Source of the DNA: JBDTRY01 sp039931435 | GTDB lineage: Bacteria > Acidobacteriota > Thermoanaerobaculia > Gp7-AA8 | Reading direction: 5' to 3' | Length of the DNA stretch: 24,373 nucleotides | Assembly: GCA_039931435.1 (NCBI GenBank) | Contig: JBDTRY010000036.1 | Coordinates: 1-24,373 of the forward strand | Shown: one piece after another, positions 1-8,094 of the stretch | How positions within the stretch are numbered: the first letter of the stretch is position 1 | Layout of the letters: every line of letters starts with the position of its first letter | Program-made: the position numbers and the translations under genes | The notes under the pieces: model-generated | The model's input: only the letters and a program-made list of their open reading frames with translations | Database searches by the model: none | What the model was told of the DNA's origin: nothing

Positions 1-132
1 GCTTACCACCCGCCCCTCTCGGATTCCTCGCTCACGCTCGGAATGACCCGTTTGCAAAGCGTCGCTTGGTAGATCTCAAGAGCCGACCTCACAGGACGCA
101 TGTGCGTTTCTTACAAGCGAGGGCACAGCGGC
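1..132 (+). repeat. Long dispersed repeat, left copy of inverted pair
   Basis: This stretch matches the reverse complement of 24190-24320 along its whole length with only scattered differences (roughly 85-90% identical by eye). Shared words include CCACCCGCCCCTCT, GATTCCTCGCTCACGCTCGG and TTTCTTACAAGCGA. It starts at the window edge, so it may extend further left. It contains no credible gene; apparent reading frames across it are translated repeat. The word TCTTACAAGCGGGGG recurs at about 290-304, which suggests a modular repeat. Confidence 0.85.
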
Positions 133-169
133 GGCGCTGAACCAGAGCGACAAAACACTATGGCCGGCT

Positions 170-270
170 GTCATCCTGAGCGTCGAGCGAAGGATCTCTT
201 CCACCTTCCCGGTTGCCAGCCCATTCATCGTTGAAGAGATCCTTCGTTCGCTGCGCTTCCTCAGGATGAC
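170..270. repeat. Imperfect palindrome, 'GTCATCCTGAGC...GAAGGATCT' family
   Basis: The left arm (170-200) begins GTCATCCTGAGCG and ends AAGGATCTCTT. The right arm (234-270) begins AAGAGATCCTTCG and ends CCTCAGGATGAC, so the arms pair as an imperfect inverted repeat around a loop of about 33 bases. Part of the left-arm word returns at 24174-24184. This is a REP-like intergenic element. Together with the repeats at 1-132 and 311-348 it fills most of the gene-free stretch 1-525; the remainder (349-427) shows nothing recognisable. Confidence 0.75.
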
Positions 271-310
271 AAGCGCCCCATAGGAGTGTCTTACAAGCGG
301 GGGAACGGTG

Positions 311-348
311 CGGGAGATCCCTCCTCGCTTCGCTCGTTCGGGATGCCA
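311..348 (-). repeat. Short dispersed repeat, 'GTCATCCCGAACGAGC' family (reverse orientation)
   Basis: Its reverse complement is nearly identical over about 36 bases to 4215-4250 and resembles 24105-24141. The core on this strand is GGAGATCCCTCC followed by CGCTTCGCTCGTTCGGGATG. It is one unit of a family seen at least three times in the window, always between genes. Confidence 0.75.
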
Positions 349-427
349 TGGTCGTTGACGCGCGCTCGTTTCAATCGGCTGGCGTCGAGCGAGACAGCCC
401 GGCGGGAGACGGATCCAGGAGCGCCGT

Positions 428-456
428 AGAGGCCCGTATGCTCGATCTCCTATAAT
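428..456 (+). promoter_or_regulatory. Putative sigma70-type promoter of the ABC transporter operon
   Basis: A perfect -10 hexamer TATAAT lies at 451-456, about 70 bases before the GTG start at 526. The -35 position, 17 bases further up at about 428-433, is poor, so the call rests mainly on the -10 box and its place between the repeats and the operon. Confidence 0.4.
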
Positions 457-525
457 GTTTACGTTCACGGCAGCACGGCCCGATACCACATCGATCTGCG
501 ATCACGGTAGTTCCTGGAGGAGCGA

Positions 526-2193
526 GTGAAGCGTCTTCTGTTCGCATGGGCTCTGATCGTCTCCTTCCTTCCAGGCTGCCAGCAACGCGAGCCCACGGCC
601 GCAACGGCTGCGCAGGCAACCTCAACGGCTGAGGCCGGGATCCCCGAGGACGGAGGAATTGTGGTCCGCCGGCTGGATGCGGGGCTGAATACATTGAACA
701 TGGCCTACATCGGATCGGACTCGGAGAAGCAGGTCCTCTCGTACATCCTCGACCCGCTGGTGGACGTGAACAAGAGTCTGGAAGTTGTGCCTGCCATCGC
801 TGAATCATGGGAGATCTCACCCGATGGCAGGGTCTACACCTTTCATCTGGACAAGGCGGCCACGTTCAGCGACGGAAAGCCTGTGCAGGCCAACGACGTT
901 CTCTACACGATCCGGCTTCTGGCCAATCCAGCCACCGAAGCGGCCCAGTTCAGCGGATACTTCGACACACTCGACCAGGGTCTGACGAAAGCACTCGATC
1001 CCTATACAGTGCAGATCGGGTTCAAGGCGCCGCGCGCCTCGCAGATGCTGGCCTTCAATATCGGGATTCTGCCGGAGCACTTCTACACGAAGGGCAACTT
1101 CAAGGAGGACTTCAGCGATCGCGTCATGGGTAGCGGTCCATACACGCTCACGTCCTGGGACCGAGGAAAGCAGATCGTACTGGACAAACGGAAGATCTAC
1201 TGGCGCACTAAGCCATTCGTGGACCGCGTCATCTTCAAGGTCATCACCGACGACACCGTGGCCTGGAAGGCGCTGAAACTTGGTGACATCGACGAGAGCG
1301 ACATAACGTCGGACCAGTGGAAATTCGAGAGAAGCGATGCCCTCGTCCAGAAGGCCATCGATTTGCGCAAGTATTACACCCTTGGTTACAACTTCATCCC
1401 CTGGAACGAAAAGAATCCGATTCTTGCCGACAAGAGAATGCGTCGGGCGCTCTCGATGTGCCTCGACCGCACGTCGATCATCAACAACGTCTATTTCGGA
1501 ACGGCGCGCATTATCACCGGCCCGTTTACTCCCGATCAGTGGGCGTACAACTCGGACGTTCCCGCCATCCCCTACGACCCGCAGCAGGCCCGGCGCATCC
1601 TGGCGTCACTCGGATTCCACGATAGCGACGGCGACGGATGGCTGGACAAAGACAAGAAACCGTTGTCGCTGGACCTGCTCGTTTCCGCCGGCAATGCCAC
1701 CTCCATTCTTCAGGCTCAGATTTTTCAGGATGCGCTGAAGTCCATCGGTGTAAAACTCAACGTGGTCCGTCTGGACGGCGCCACGATGATCGGACGTGTC
1801 ATCGCCGGAAAGTACGATGGCGCCATGCTGGCCTGGAACCTCGATCTCGATCCGGACGTCTACAGCTACTTCCATTCATCTCAGGTTCCGCCCCACGGGC
1901 AGAACGTGACTTATTACTCGAATCCCCAGGTTGATCGACTGATCGAAGCCTCGCGCGGCGAGTTCGACCAGAAAAAACGCGCTGAGATCTATCACCAGTT
2001 GCACGCGCTGCTCGCCGAAGATCAGCCATACACATGGATCGTTCAGGTCTCCCTGAAATGGGGCGTGAGCAGGAGAATCCACGGAGTCGAACTTGCCGGC
2101 GGCCTTGGTCCATACGAATGGTTTCCGGGACCGTACAGCTGGTGGATTCCCAAAGGGCAGCAGACTCGCAAAGTCGGGCCGGCGGCTCCCTGA
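526..2193 (+). CDS. ABC transporter peptide-type substrate-binding lipoprotein (SBP family 5)
   Basis: This is the extracytoplasmic receptor of a dipeptide/oligopeptide-type (DppA/OppA class) importer; it delivers substrate to the two permeases encoded directly downstream. The 555-residue product starts with a lipoprotein signal (MKRLLFAWALIVSFLPGC, lipobox LPGC, lipidated Cys18). The family 5 landmarks follow: a YILDPLVDVN segment, AESWEISPDGRVYTFHL near residues 89-105, and a C-terminal lobe with YHQLHALLAEDQPYTWI. Length is normal for the family. The start is GTG at 526, preceded by CTGGAGG with a spacing of 5. The next gene begins 8 bases after the stop. The substrate cannot be told from sequence: family members also bind nickel, heme, sugars or antibiotics. 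The presumed promoter is the TATAAT at 451. Confidence 0.93.
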   Translation: MKRLLFAWALIVSFLPGCQQREPTAATAAQATSTAEAGIPEDGGIVVRRLDAGLNTLNMAYIGSDSEKQVLSYILDPLVDVNKSLEVVPAIAESWEISPDGRVYTFHLDKAATFSDGKPVQANDVLYTIRLLANPATEAAQFSGYFDTLDQGLTKALDPYTVQIGFKAPRASQMLAFNIGILPEHFYTKGNFKEDFSDRVMGSGPYTLTSWDRGKQIVLDKRKIYWRTKPFVDRVIFKVITDDTVAWKALKLGDIDESDITSDQWKFERSDALVQKAIDLRKYYTLGYNFIPWNEKNPILADKRMRRALSMCLDRTSIINNVYFGTARIITGPFTPDQWAYNSDVPAIPYDPQQARRILASLGFHDSDGDGWLDKDKKPLSLDLLVSAGNATSILQAQIFQDALKSIGVKLNVVRLDGATMIGRVIAGKYDGAMLAWNLDLDPDVYSYFHSSQVPPHGQNVTYYSNPQVDRLIEASRGEFDQKKRAEIYHQLHALLAEDQPYTWIVQVSLKWGVSRRIHGVELAGGLGPYEWFPGPYSWWIPKGQQTRKVGPAAP

Positions 2194-2201
2194 GGAGGAG
2201 C

Positions 2202-3188
2202 ATGGCCGAGCTTCTCGTCCGCAGGCTCTTTCATGCTCTGATCACTCTGGCCGGCATCACCCTGCTGGTATTTCTGCTGATTCATGCCGCCCCGGGCGAT
2301 CCGATTTCCTACTTCATCGGAAAGAGTGAGCATGGTCTGACCCCGGAAACCATCGCCGCCATTCGCAAAGCGCATCATCTCGACGATCCCTTAACCGTTC
2401 AGTATCTGCACTGGGCGCGCGCTGCGCTCAGTCTCGACTTCGGGCAGTCCTTTATCGACAGGCGCCCCGTCATCGATCGCATTCTGGAGAGGCTTCCCAA
2501 CACGGTTCTGCTCATGCTCACGGCTATGCTCGCTGCCATCGCAGTAGGGCTGCCAGCGGGAGTGTTGAGCGCGGCCCGCCCACGGAGCGCATTCGATCGC
2601 ATCGTGGAACTGATTGCGCTGGGGATGTTTTCGCTGCCCAGCTTCTGGGTGGCCCTGCTCCTGCTCGATCTTTTTGCGGTGAAGTGGCAGATTTTGCCGC
2701 TCTACGGAATCAGTGGAGACAACTACGCCTCGCTGCCGCCCGCTGCGCAGTTCCTGGATCGCATACGTCACATGATTCTTCCGGTGATCGTGCTGACCTA
2801 CGGTCAATTCGCCGTGTTTACGCGTTTTTCGCGTGCGGCGCTGCTGGAAGTCCGCGGGCAGGACTTCGTGACCGTGGCAAGGGCAAAAGGCGCCAGCGAA
2901 ACGAGAGTCCTCCTCGGTCACACCCTTCGCAATGCTCTCGTTCCGTTGATCACGCTCGTTGGATTGTCCATTCCCTTCCTGCTTTCAGGGAGCGTGATCG
3001 TCGAGACGATCTTCTCCTGGAACGGGATGGGAAGACTCTTTTATGACTCCGTCATGGCCCGCGACTATCCGACGATCATGGGACTGACTGTCCTTACAGC
3101 CATGGTCACGCTCTGTGCCTACCTTGCCACGGATGTTCTCTATTCACTTGTTGATCCACGCATCCGGCTCGTCGGGGAGCGGAAATGA
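2202..3188 (+). CDS. ABC transporter permease, DppB/OppB type
   Basis: This is an inner-membrane permease of the peptide-type importer, the DppB-like half of the channel. I chose ATG at 2202 because it follows GAGGAGG directly after the receptor stop codon; a longer frame upstream only overlaps the receptor gene. The 328-residue protein starts MAELLVRRLFHALITLAGIT, has the usual first membrane helix, an APGDP motif after it and about six hydrophobic segments. The EAA loop that contacts the ATPase is DFVTVARAKGASETRVL, followed by HTLRNALVPL. It ends in the typical LVDPRIRL. Its stop overlaps the next start (ATGA at 3185-3188), so the two permeases are translationally coupled. Confidence 0.93.
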   Translation: MAELLVRRLFHALITLAGITLLVFLLIHAAPGDPISYFIGKSEHGLTPETIAAIRKAHHLDDPLTVQYLHWARAALSLDFGQSFIDRRPVIDRILERLPNTVLLMLTAMLAAIAVGLPAGVLSAARPRSAFDRIVELIALGMFSLPSFWVALLLLDLFAVKWQILPLYGISGDNYASLPPAAQFLDRIRHMILPVIVLTYGQFAVFTRFSRAALLEVRGQDFVTVARAKGASETRVLLGHTLRNALVPLITLVGLSIPFLLSGSVIVETIFSWNGMGRLFYDSVMARDYPTIMGLTVLTAMVTLCAYLATDVLYSLVDPRIRLVGERK

Positions 3189-4144
3189 AGAGTTCTGGCG
3201 GGGGTGATCTACCGGGATTCACGCGGCGATTCCGGCGGCGGAGAGGAGCGAGCGCGGCCGTTATCTATCTGTTCGCGCTGGTGGTGGTGACCCTCCTTCG
3301 CTCCATGATCGCCAACGCTTTGCCAGTAGTTGCCTCGTCAGGAACTTCAATTTCCTTTCCGGCCTTCTCTGGCCAAACGCGCCCATCCTATCCCTGGCGT
3401 TTTTCAATCCCTGCGCCGATTCCTTTCTCCCCCACAGACGTTCACCTTGGCGAACGGCTTCAGCCTCCGGGCGAATCGCACTGGCTCGGGACGGACGAAC
3501 TCGGGCGCGACGTGCTGGCGCGGATGATTCATGGGTCGGCCGTGTCGCTGGCCGTCGGTTTCATTTCGGCGTTGCTGGCCTTGTTTGTGGGAAGTGCCAT
3601 CGGTGGGCTGGCTGGCTACTACGGCGGGGGAGTGGACTGGACGATCTCACGCGTGATTGAGATCGTGGTCTGCTTTCCATTTCTCTTTATCGTGCTGGCG
3701 GTCGTGTCGATCTTCGAGCCCTCGCTGATCACGATCATAGGGGCCCTCGGTTTAAGTTCGTGGCCCATGGAAGCGCGCCTCGTGCGAGGGGAGATGCTGA
3801 GGCTCAGGGATATGGATTTCGCGGAATCCGCCCGGGCCAGCGGAGCGACAAGCTCACGGGTTCTGGTCCGCCATCTCCTGCCAAACGCGCTTGCACCCGT
3901 TCTCGCTCTCGTTGCCTTTGGCGTCGGCTCGGCCATCCTCGCCGAGTCTGCGCTGTCGTTCCTCGGTCTAGGCGTGGCCTTGCCAACGCCCTCCTGGGGT
4001 GGACTGCTGGCCTCGGCCGAGGATTACCTCGGGCACGCCTGGTGGCTGGCTTTGTTTCCCGGTCTGGCCATCTTCGCCACCGTCGTGGCCTGCAATGTTG
4101 TCGGCGATGCGCTTCGCGAAGCACTGGATCCGAAATCTGCATGA
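3185..4144 (+). CDS. ABC transporter permease, DppC/OppC type
   Basis: This is the second permease of the same importer. The 319-residue product has an N-terminal membrane helix and a long periplasmic loop. The DppC signature HWLGTDELGRDVLARMIHG comes next, then further helices, an EAA loop DFAESARASGATSSRVLVRH and the conserved end GDALREALDP. The ATG at 3185 shares four bases with the stop of the preceding gene. The loop after helix 1 (about residues 38-95) is longer than in short DppC proteins but is a known variant. The operon seems to end here: repeats follow, and no DppD/DppF-type ATPase gene is next to it, so the ATPases must lie elsewhere or be shared. Confidence 0.92.
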   Translation: MKSSGGGDLPGFTRRFRRRRGASAAVIYLFALVVVTLLRSMIANALPVVASSGTSISFPAFSGQTRPSYPWRFSIPAPIPFSPTDVHLGERLQPPGESHWLGTDELGRDVLARMIHGSAVSLAVGFISALLALFVGSAIGGLAGYYGGGVDWTISRVIEIVVCFPFLFIVLAVVSIFEPSLITIIGALGLSSWPMEARLVRGEMLRLRDMDFAESARASGATSSRVLVRHLLPNALAPVLALVAFGVGSAILAESALSFLGLGVALPTPSWGGLLASAEDYLGHAWWLALFPGLAIFATVVACNVVGDALREALDPKSA

Positions 4145-4159
4145 ATAAGCGCCGCGAAC

Positions 4160-4312
4160 CCGTCATCCCGAACGAGTGTAGCGAGTGGGTCATGCCGGCC
4201 GAGCGTAGAGAACCTGTCATCCCGAACGAGCGCAGCGAGGAGGGATCTCCGGCTGGTTCAACGACACCGCGAGTTTCACCGGAGATCCCTCGCCGTTGGC
4301 TTCGGGATGACA
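4160..4312. repeat. Cluster of palindromic intergenic repeats
   Basis: The gap 4145-4436 holds three direct partial units of the GTCATCCCGAACGAGC family (about 4160-4190, 4190-4215 and 4215-4252). An inverted unit at 4279-4312 (CCGGAGATCCCTCG...TTCGGGATGACA) pairs with the last one into a long stem with a loop of about 26 bases. It sits between the end of the plus-strand transporter operon and the end of the minus-strand coaD, so the hairpin could also act as a terminator, though there is no T-run. Nothing else is seen in 4313-4436. Confidence 0.75.
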
Positions 4313-4436
4313 CGTCTGTTTGTCGGATCCAGCGGGTATGGCCGGCTCGGCGAAGTCACAATAAAGCGTCCGGAAACGCGGTGAGAAGTTGAAAGAGAAA
4401 GTCGGAGTTCACCAAACCTTAACGGGCGACGGTGCG

Positions 4437-4925
4437 CTACCCGACGCCTACGGGCAGACGCGCGCGGAGCTTTTCCAGAACAACAGCGGGAACCAGACGG
4501 GTGATGTCGCCGCCCAGACGGAAAACTTCCTTCACCAGCCTGGATGATACGTAGGTGTATTCGACGGCAGGCATCATGAAGATGGTTTCCATCTCGGGAG
4601 AAAGCTCACGGTTCATCAAGGCCATCTGCAGCTCGTATTCGTAGTCCGAAATTGCCCGGATTCCGCGGACGACTACCGTCGAATCAACGGTCTTCAGAAA
4701 ATCGACCAGCAGCCCGCTGAACGTTCGCACTTCCACGTTCGGCATGTTTTCCGTGCACGTCTGAAGCAGCTCCATGCGCTCGACAACACTGAAGAGGGGA
4801 GCCTTCCCTTCATTTTCGAGCACGGCCACGATGAGCCTGTCAAAAAGCCGGTTGCAGCGGCGGATGATGTCCAGATGCCCGTTGGTCAGGGGGTCGAACG
4901 ACCCCGGATATACGGCGGTGCGCAT
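4437..4925 (-). CDS. coaD: Phosphopantetheine adenylyltransferase
   Basis: This cytoplasmic enzyme transfers AMP from ATP to 4'-phosphopantetheine, the next-to-last step of coenzyme A synthesis. The 162-residue product has the nucleotidyltransferase start MRTAVYPGSFDPLTNGHLD, with the ATP-binding TNGH at 14-17. It also has the family block VVRGIRAISDYEYELQMALMN, and MMPAVEYTYVSSRLVKEV with the SSxxVKE motif. Length and order match E. coli CoaD. I chose ATG at 4925 because it gives the canonical N-terminus; an earlier in-frame ATG would add 22 unrelated residues. No clear Shine-Dalgarno precedes it. The gene lies downstream of the lipoprotein remnant and the TPR gene on the same strand. Confidence 0.96.
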   Translation of the reverse strand: MRTAVYPGSFDPLTNGHLDIIRRCNRLFDRLIVAVLENEGKAPLFSVVERMELLQTCTENMPNVEVRTFSGLLVDFLKTVDSTVVVRGIRAISDYEYELQMALMNRELSPEMETIFMMPAVEYTYVSSRLVKEVFRLGGDITRLVPAVVLEKLRARLPVGVG

Positions 4926-4987
4926 GGGGGAATGGTACCAGCTCACCCTGCTGTCCGGGCATGGAAGTCGGATCCTGAGAGACATTC

Positions 4988-5250
4988 TCAATCCCAGAGC
5001 CAGGCGTATAAGCGCCCATCGCCAGGGATGACTTTTACCGTGACCCGCCCCTTCAAAGCCTGCTGCAGATTAGAAGCTTCAGGACGGCGAGCTGCTTGCC
5101 CTCGAAGGCAGCGAGATCGATCGTGATCGAGGCCGCAGCGGCTCTCCCGTGCGGAAGAATGGCGCGGTACGCCCCTGACCGGTCTGCCGGAGTGGGGCGG
5201 TACGAACCGCAGCCGGCGGCGAGGACAATGGCCCCAGGAGAGAAATCAGC
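4988..5250 (-). pseudogene. Frameshifted small lipoprotein remnant
   Basis: Right after the TPR gene, the minus strand encodes a lipobox-like IVLAAGC followed by GSYRPTPADRSGAYRAILPH and IDLAAFEGKQLAVLK, where the frame soon stops. A shift of one base at about 5070-5080 (AAGCTT, as if one G were lost from AAGGCT) opens a frame that reads on sensibly as ASNLQQALKGRVTVKVIPGD and GRLYAWLWD, ending at 4988. No normal start codon precedes the lipobox in frame, and the signal peptide looks cut short, so the 5' end may be damaged too. I do not recognise the family. Either this is a decayed gene or the assembly has an indel. It lies between the TPR gene and coaD. Confidence 0.45.
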
Positions 5251-5631
5251 TCAGCTGAACATTTCCATCAGCTCGGACATCGATCCGCGAGCCCGTTTCT
5301 GGTACTCACTCGATTCATCGCTGGAAGTGAGCCGGATGACCTTGGTGTACTGCTCGATGGCCCGGTCGTACTCCTGGAGGTGGCGGTGAAAAAGCTCACC
5401 CTTGTCCAGTTTGGCCTCGAGGTTGAGGGGCTCAACTTCCAGGATTTTGTTCAGGAAGATCATGGCCGCGTCGTATTTGTTTTCTTCCATAGCCATGCGG
5501 TAGCGCATGCGGTAGAGAGCTACCAGGTCTCGATCGGAAGGCTGGATCCATGCGCCGGGGAGGCAGGTGAGTATTGCGGAAAGTACTCGATTTCTGGTGG
5601 CGACCGGACCGGAACGTTTCACCTGCAGCAT
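5251..5631 (-). CDS. Small tetratricopeptide-repeat protein
   Basis: This is a 126-residue protein of unknown specific role. The ATG at 5631 was chosen because GGGAGGG lies 6 bases before it. Residues about 38-71 (LVALYRMRYRMAMEENKYDA, then FLNKILEVEP) and 72-105 (AKLDKGELFHRHLQEYDRAI, then YTKVIRL) read as two TPR helix pairs with the usual W/L-G-Y-A-P-like spacing, so it probably mediates a protein contact. It has no signal peptide or membrane helix. The first 30 residues are basic and not recognisable. It is the first gene of a minus-strand group with the lipoprotein remnant and coaD, and faces the peptidase gene divergently. Confidence 0.75.
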   Translation of the reverse strand: MLQVKRSGPVATRNRVLSAILTCLPGAWIQPSDRDLVALYRMRYRMAMEENKYDAAMIFLNKILEVEPLNLEAKLDKGELFHRHLQEYDRAIEQYTKVIRLTSSDESSEYQKRARGSMSELMEMFS

Positions 5632-5966
5632 GACACACCCTCCCAACGTTATTCCCAGTTCTGGTCCAGTTTAGTTATTGGAGGATGAAACGTCAAGATC
5701 TTTACTAACGGGTGTGGGCAGGTGGCGAGGGAGTGCATCGCGTATCGAGGTCGGAACGCCCCAGCTGTGCTCCGGCGAGCCGTGAGTCGCCGGGGTGGGT
5801 CATGCTGGTGGCCATGGTGTGCAGGACCGTCGCGGCCACGTTCCCGGCTGTCTTTGCTGAGAATTCGTGGCCGCAGATTTCTCATTCACTCGCGAATAAT
5901 TTCAATTGGGGATATCGTCCCCTTGTAGCGTCCCACTGCAACTGACTTACGAGAGGACAATCAGGC
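5632..5966. other. Divergent intergenic region without a recognisable gene
   Basis: This 335-base gap separates the minus-strand TPR gene from the plus-strand peptidase gene and should hold both promoters. I see small hairpins: CGGCGA/TCGCCG at 5773-5792, and GGGGA/TCCCC at 5908-5922, about 45 bases before the peptidase start, which could be an operator or lie in the 5' leader. Reading frames of 60-80 codons across it look like noise. No consensus promoter stands out. Confidence 0.5.
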
Positions 5967-8012
5967 ATGAACCTACGACGATTCTCCGTGATCGCTCTTT
6001 TTCTGATCGCCGGCGCAGCCTTCGCCGCAGATGCTCAAACCAACATTGCCCCGCGCTATGGCACCTGGGGCGTCGACCTCACCGGCATGGACAATTCCAT
6101 CAAGCCTGGTGACGACTTCTTCCGCTACGTCAACGGCTCCTGGCTGAAGACAGCGAAGATCCCCGCGGACCGCACGAGCTGGGGCGCCTTTCCCATGCTC
6201 GGCGAGCTTTCCGACCAGCGCGTCAAGGAAATTCTCGACACGTGGGCAGCGGACAAGACGCTCCAACCCGGATCCGATGAGGCCAGGGTCGCCGCGATTT
6301 ATCGCACCTTCCTCGACGAAGCCACCGTTGAGAAGCTCGACGCCAAACCAGTCCAGCCCCTGCTCGACGCTATCCGCAAAGCGAAAACACGTGACGACAT
6401 GGCCGCCATCATGGGCGCGACCAGCCGCGGTTTCGGGAGCTCGTTCTTCTCCGGCGGTGTGAGCGATGACGCCAAACACCCCGACAGATACGCGTTCTAC
6501 ATGGGCCAGTCCGGCCTTGGCCTCCCCGACCGCGAGTTCTACCTGCGCGACAAATTCAAGGAGCAGAAGGACCGCTACACGAAATACGTCGCCGACATGC
6601 TCGGTCTCGCTGGCTGGGATGATCCCGACAAAAGCGCCGGCGAGGTCGTGGCGATGGAGACAAAGATCGCCGATGCGCATTGGACGCGCGCCGAGGGAAG
6701 AGATCGGGACAAGACGTACAACCCGATGACCATCGCCGAGCTCGGTACGTACGCGCCCGGTTTCCCATGGAAGGCCGCGATGAAAGCCGCGAACCTCGAC
6801 AAGGCCCCGGTCGTGGTCGTGCGGCAGAACACCGCGTTTCCGAAAGAAGCGAAGATATTCGCCGAGACTCCGGTGGCGACGCTGAAGGCCTGGGAGGCAT
6901 TCCACACCATCGATGACGCCGCTCCGTATCTGTCCAAACGGTTCGTTGATCCGCACTGGGAGTTTCACTCGCACTATCTGAACGGTACTACCGAACAGCG
7001 TCCACGCTGGAAGCGCGCCGTCGGCGCGTCTCAGGCCCTGATGGGCGAAGCGATCGGACGAGAATACGTCAAGCTCTACTTCCCTCCCGAGTCCAAGACG
7101 AAGATGGACAGCCTCGTCAACGATCTCCGCGTGGCACTGAAAGCTCGCATCGACAACCTCGATTGGATGGGTCCCGAAACGAAGAAGGCCGCCCAGGAGA
7201 AGCTTGCACACTTCAATGTAAAGATCGGCTATCCCGTGAAGTGGCGCGATTATTCCGGCCTGAAAATCAAAGAAGGCGACCTGGCCGGGAACATGGTGCG
7301 CGGCTCGCAGTTCGAGTGGGCGCGCGATGTGAAGCGCATCGGTCAGCCAGTCGACAAAGACGAATGGGGCATGACGCCGCAGACCGTCAACGCCTACTAC
7401 TCATCGGTGAAGAACGAAATCGTCTTCCCCGCCGCGATCCTGCAACCACCCTTCTTCGATCCCAAAGCGGATCCAGCCGTGAACTACGGCGGCATCGGTG
7501 CGGTCATCGGACACGAGATCACGCACGGCTTCGACGATCAGGGTCGTAAGTCCGACGGCAATGGCATGTTGCGCGACTGGTGGACCGCCGCCGACGCCAA
7601 AAAGTTCGACGCCCAGGCCGCTCGCCTCGGTGAACAGTACGAAGCGGTCAACTTCTCCGAGCTGCCGGGCCTGCACATCATCGCCAAGCAGACCATGGGT
7701 GAGAACATCGGCGACCTTGGCGGCCTGCTCACGGCACTCGATGCCTATCATCTCTCGCTGCATGGTCAGCCCGCACCGGTCATCGACGGCTTCACCGGCG
7801 ATCAGCGCTTCTTCCTCGGCTTCGGCCAGATATGGCGCACCATGATGCGCACCGATGCCCTGCGCCAGCAGCTGATGACCAACCCGCACTCGCCGGGAAC
7901 CGTTCGCGCATTCGAGCCGCTCCGCAACATCGACGCCTGGTACGCAGCGTTCGATGTCAAGGAAGGCGACGCGAACTACATCAAGCCCGAGGAGCGAGTT
8001 CGTATCTGGTAA
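5967..8012 (+). CDS. Secreted M13 (neprilysin/PepO) family zinc endopeptidase
   Basis: This is an exported metallopeptidase that cuts oligopeptides. The 681-residue product has a clear signal peptide (MNLRRFSVIALFLIAGAAFA). A long helical N-terminal M13 domain begins GVDLTGMDNSIKPGDDFFRY and NGSWLKTAKIP. The catalytic domain has the substrate-binding NAYY at 475-478, the zinc motif HEITH at 516-520 in GHEITHGFDDQGR, and the third zinc ligand in GENIGDLGG (Glu579, with Asp583). It ends in RIW, the short hydrophobic end usual for the family. Length matches bacterial PepO-type enzymes. The start follows a weak GAGAGGACAA. It is a single gene followed by repeat and hairpin sequences. Substrate and exact location (periplasm or outside) are not shown by the sequence. 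Confidence 0.95.
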   Translation: MNLRRFSVIALFLIAGAAFAADAQTNIAPRYGTWGVDLTGMDNSIKPGDDFFRYVNGSWLKTAKIPADRTSWGAFPMLGELSDQRVKEILDTWAADKTLQPGSDEARVAAIYRTFLDEATVEKLDAKPVQPLLDAIRKAKTRDDMAAIMGATSRGFGSSFFSGGVSDDAKHPDRYAFYMGQSGLGLPDREFYLRDKFKEQKDRYTKYVADMLGLAGWDDPDKSAGEVVAMETKIADAHWTRAEGRDRDKTYNPMTIAELGTYAPGFPWKAAMKAANLDKAPVVVVRQNTAFPKEAKIFAETPVATLKAWEAFHTIDDAAPYLSKRFVDPHWEFHSHYLNGTTEQRPRWKRAVGASQALMGEAIGREYVKLYFPPESKTKMDSLVNDLRVALKARIDNLDWMGPETKKAAQEKLAHFNVKIGYPVKWRDYSGLKIKEGDLAGNMVRGSQFEWARDVKRIGQPVDKDEWGMTPQTVNAYYSSVKNEIVFPAAILQPPFFDPKADPAVNYGGIGAVIGHEITHGFDDQGRKSDGNGMLRDWWTAADAKKFDAQAARLGEQYEAVNFSELPGLHIIAKQTMGENIGDLGGLLTALDAYHLSLHGQPAPVIDGFTGDQRFFLGFGQIWRTMMRTDALRQQLMTNPHSPGTVRAFEPLRNIDAWYAAFDVKEGDANYIKPEERVRIW

Positions 8013-8037
8013 TGGTCCGCGGGAGGTGGACAAGCGG

Positions 8038-8094
8038 CTAGTGGAGTGTAAAGGCTGAAGTGGGACCAGATGGCCAAGCCAGGTGGTCCCGCTT
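8038..8094 (+). repeat. Degenerate copy of the CTAGTGG inverted-repeat element
   Basis: Starting at CTAGTGG (8038), 29 of 35 bases match the right terminal arm of the element at 18116-18282 read on the other strand, including GTGTA, TGAA and ACCAGATG. Within it, AAGTGGGACCA (8058-8068) pairs with TGGTCCCGCTT (8084-8094) as an 11-bp hairpin with one G-T pair. It sits 26 bases after the peptidase stop codon, so it may also terminate that transcript. The far terminus is no longer recognisable. Confidence 0.6.

Noticed and set aside
441..452. The 12-base word CTCGATCTCCTA shared by the regions before the transporter operon and PEP carboxykinase (12169-12180), considered as a common regulatory site
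   Set aside because: Several 12-base words are expected to recur by chance in 24 kb. There is no further similarity around them apart from both lying near -10-like boxes.
76..489. Reading frames of 60-137 codons in the flanking repeats (also 24165-24347)
   Set aside because: Their translations (such as LVILRKRSERRISST and LRMTSV) are the usual spurious products of the GTCATCCTGAGC-type repeats.
5649..5885. A 78-codon minus-strand frame and overlapping plus-strand frames in the divergent gap
   Set aside because: Low-complexity Arg/Pro/His composition, no ribosome site and no family pattern.
5973..7211. A 412-codon minus-strand frame opposite the M13 peptidase gene
   Set aside because: It is a shadow of a real coding strand; no recognisable motif and no plausible ribosome site.
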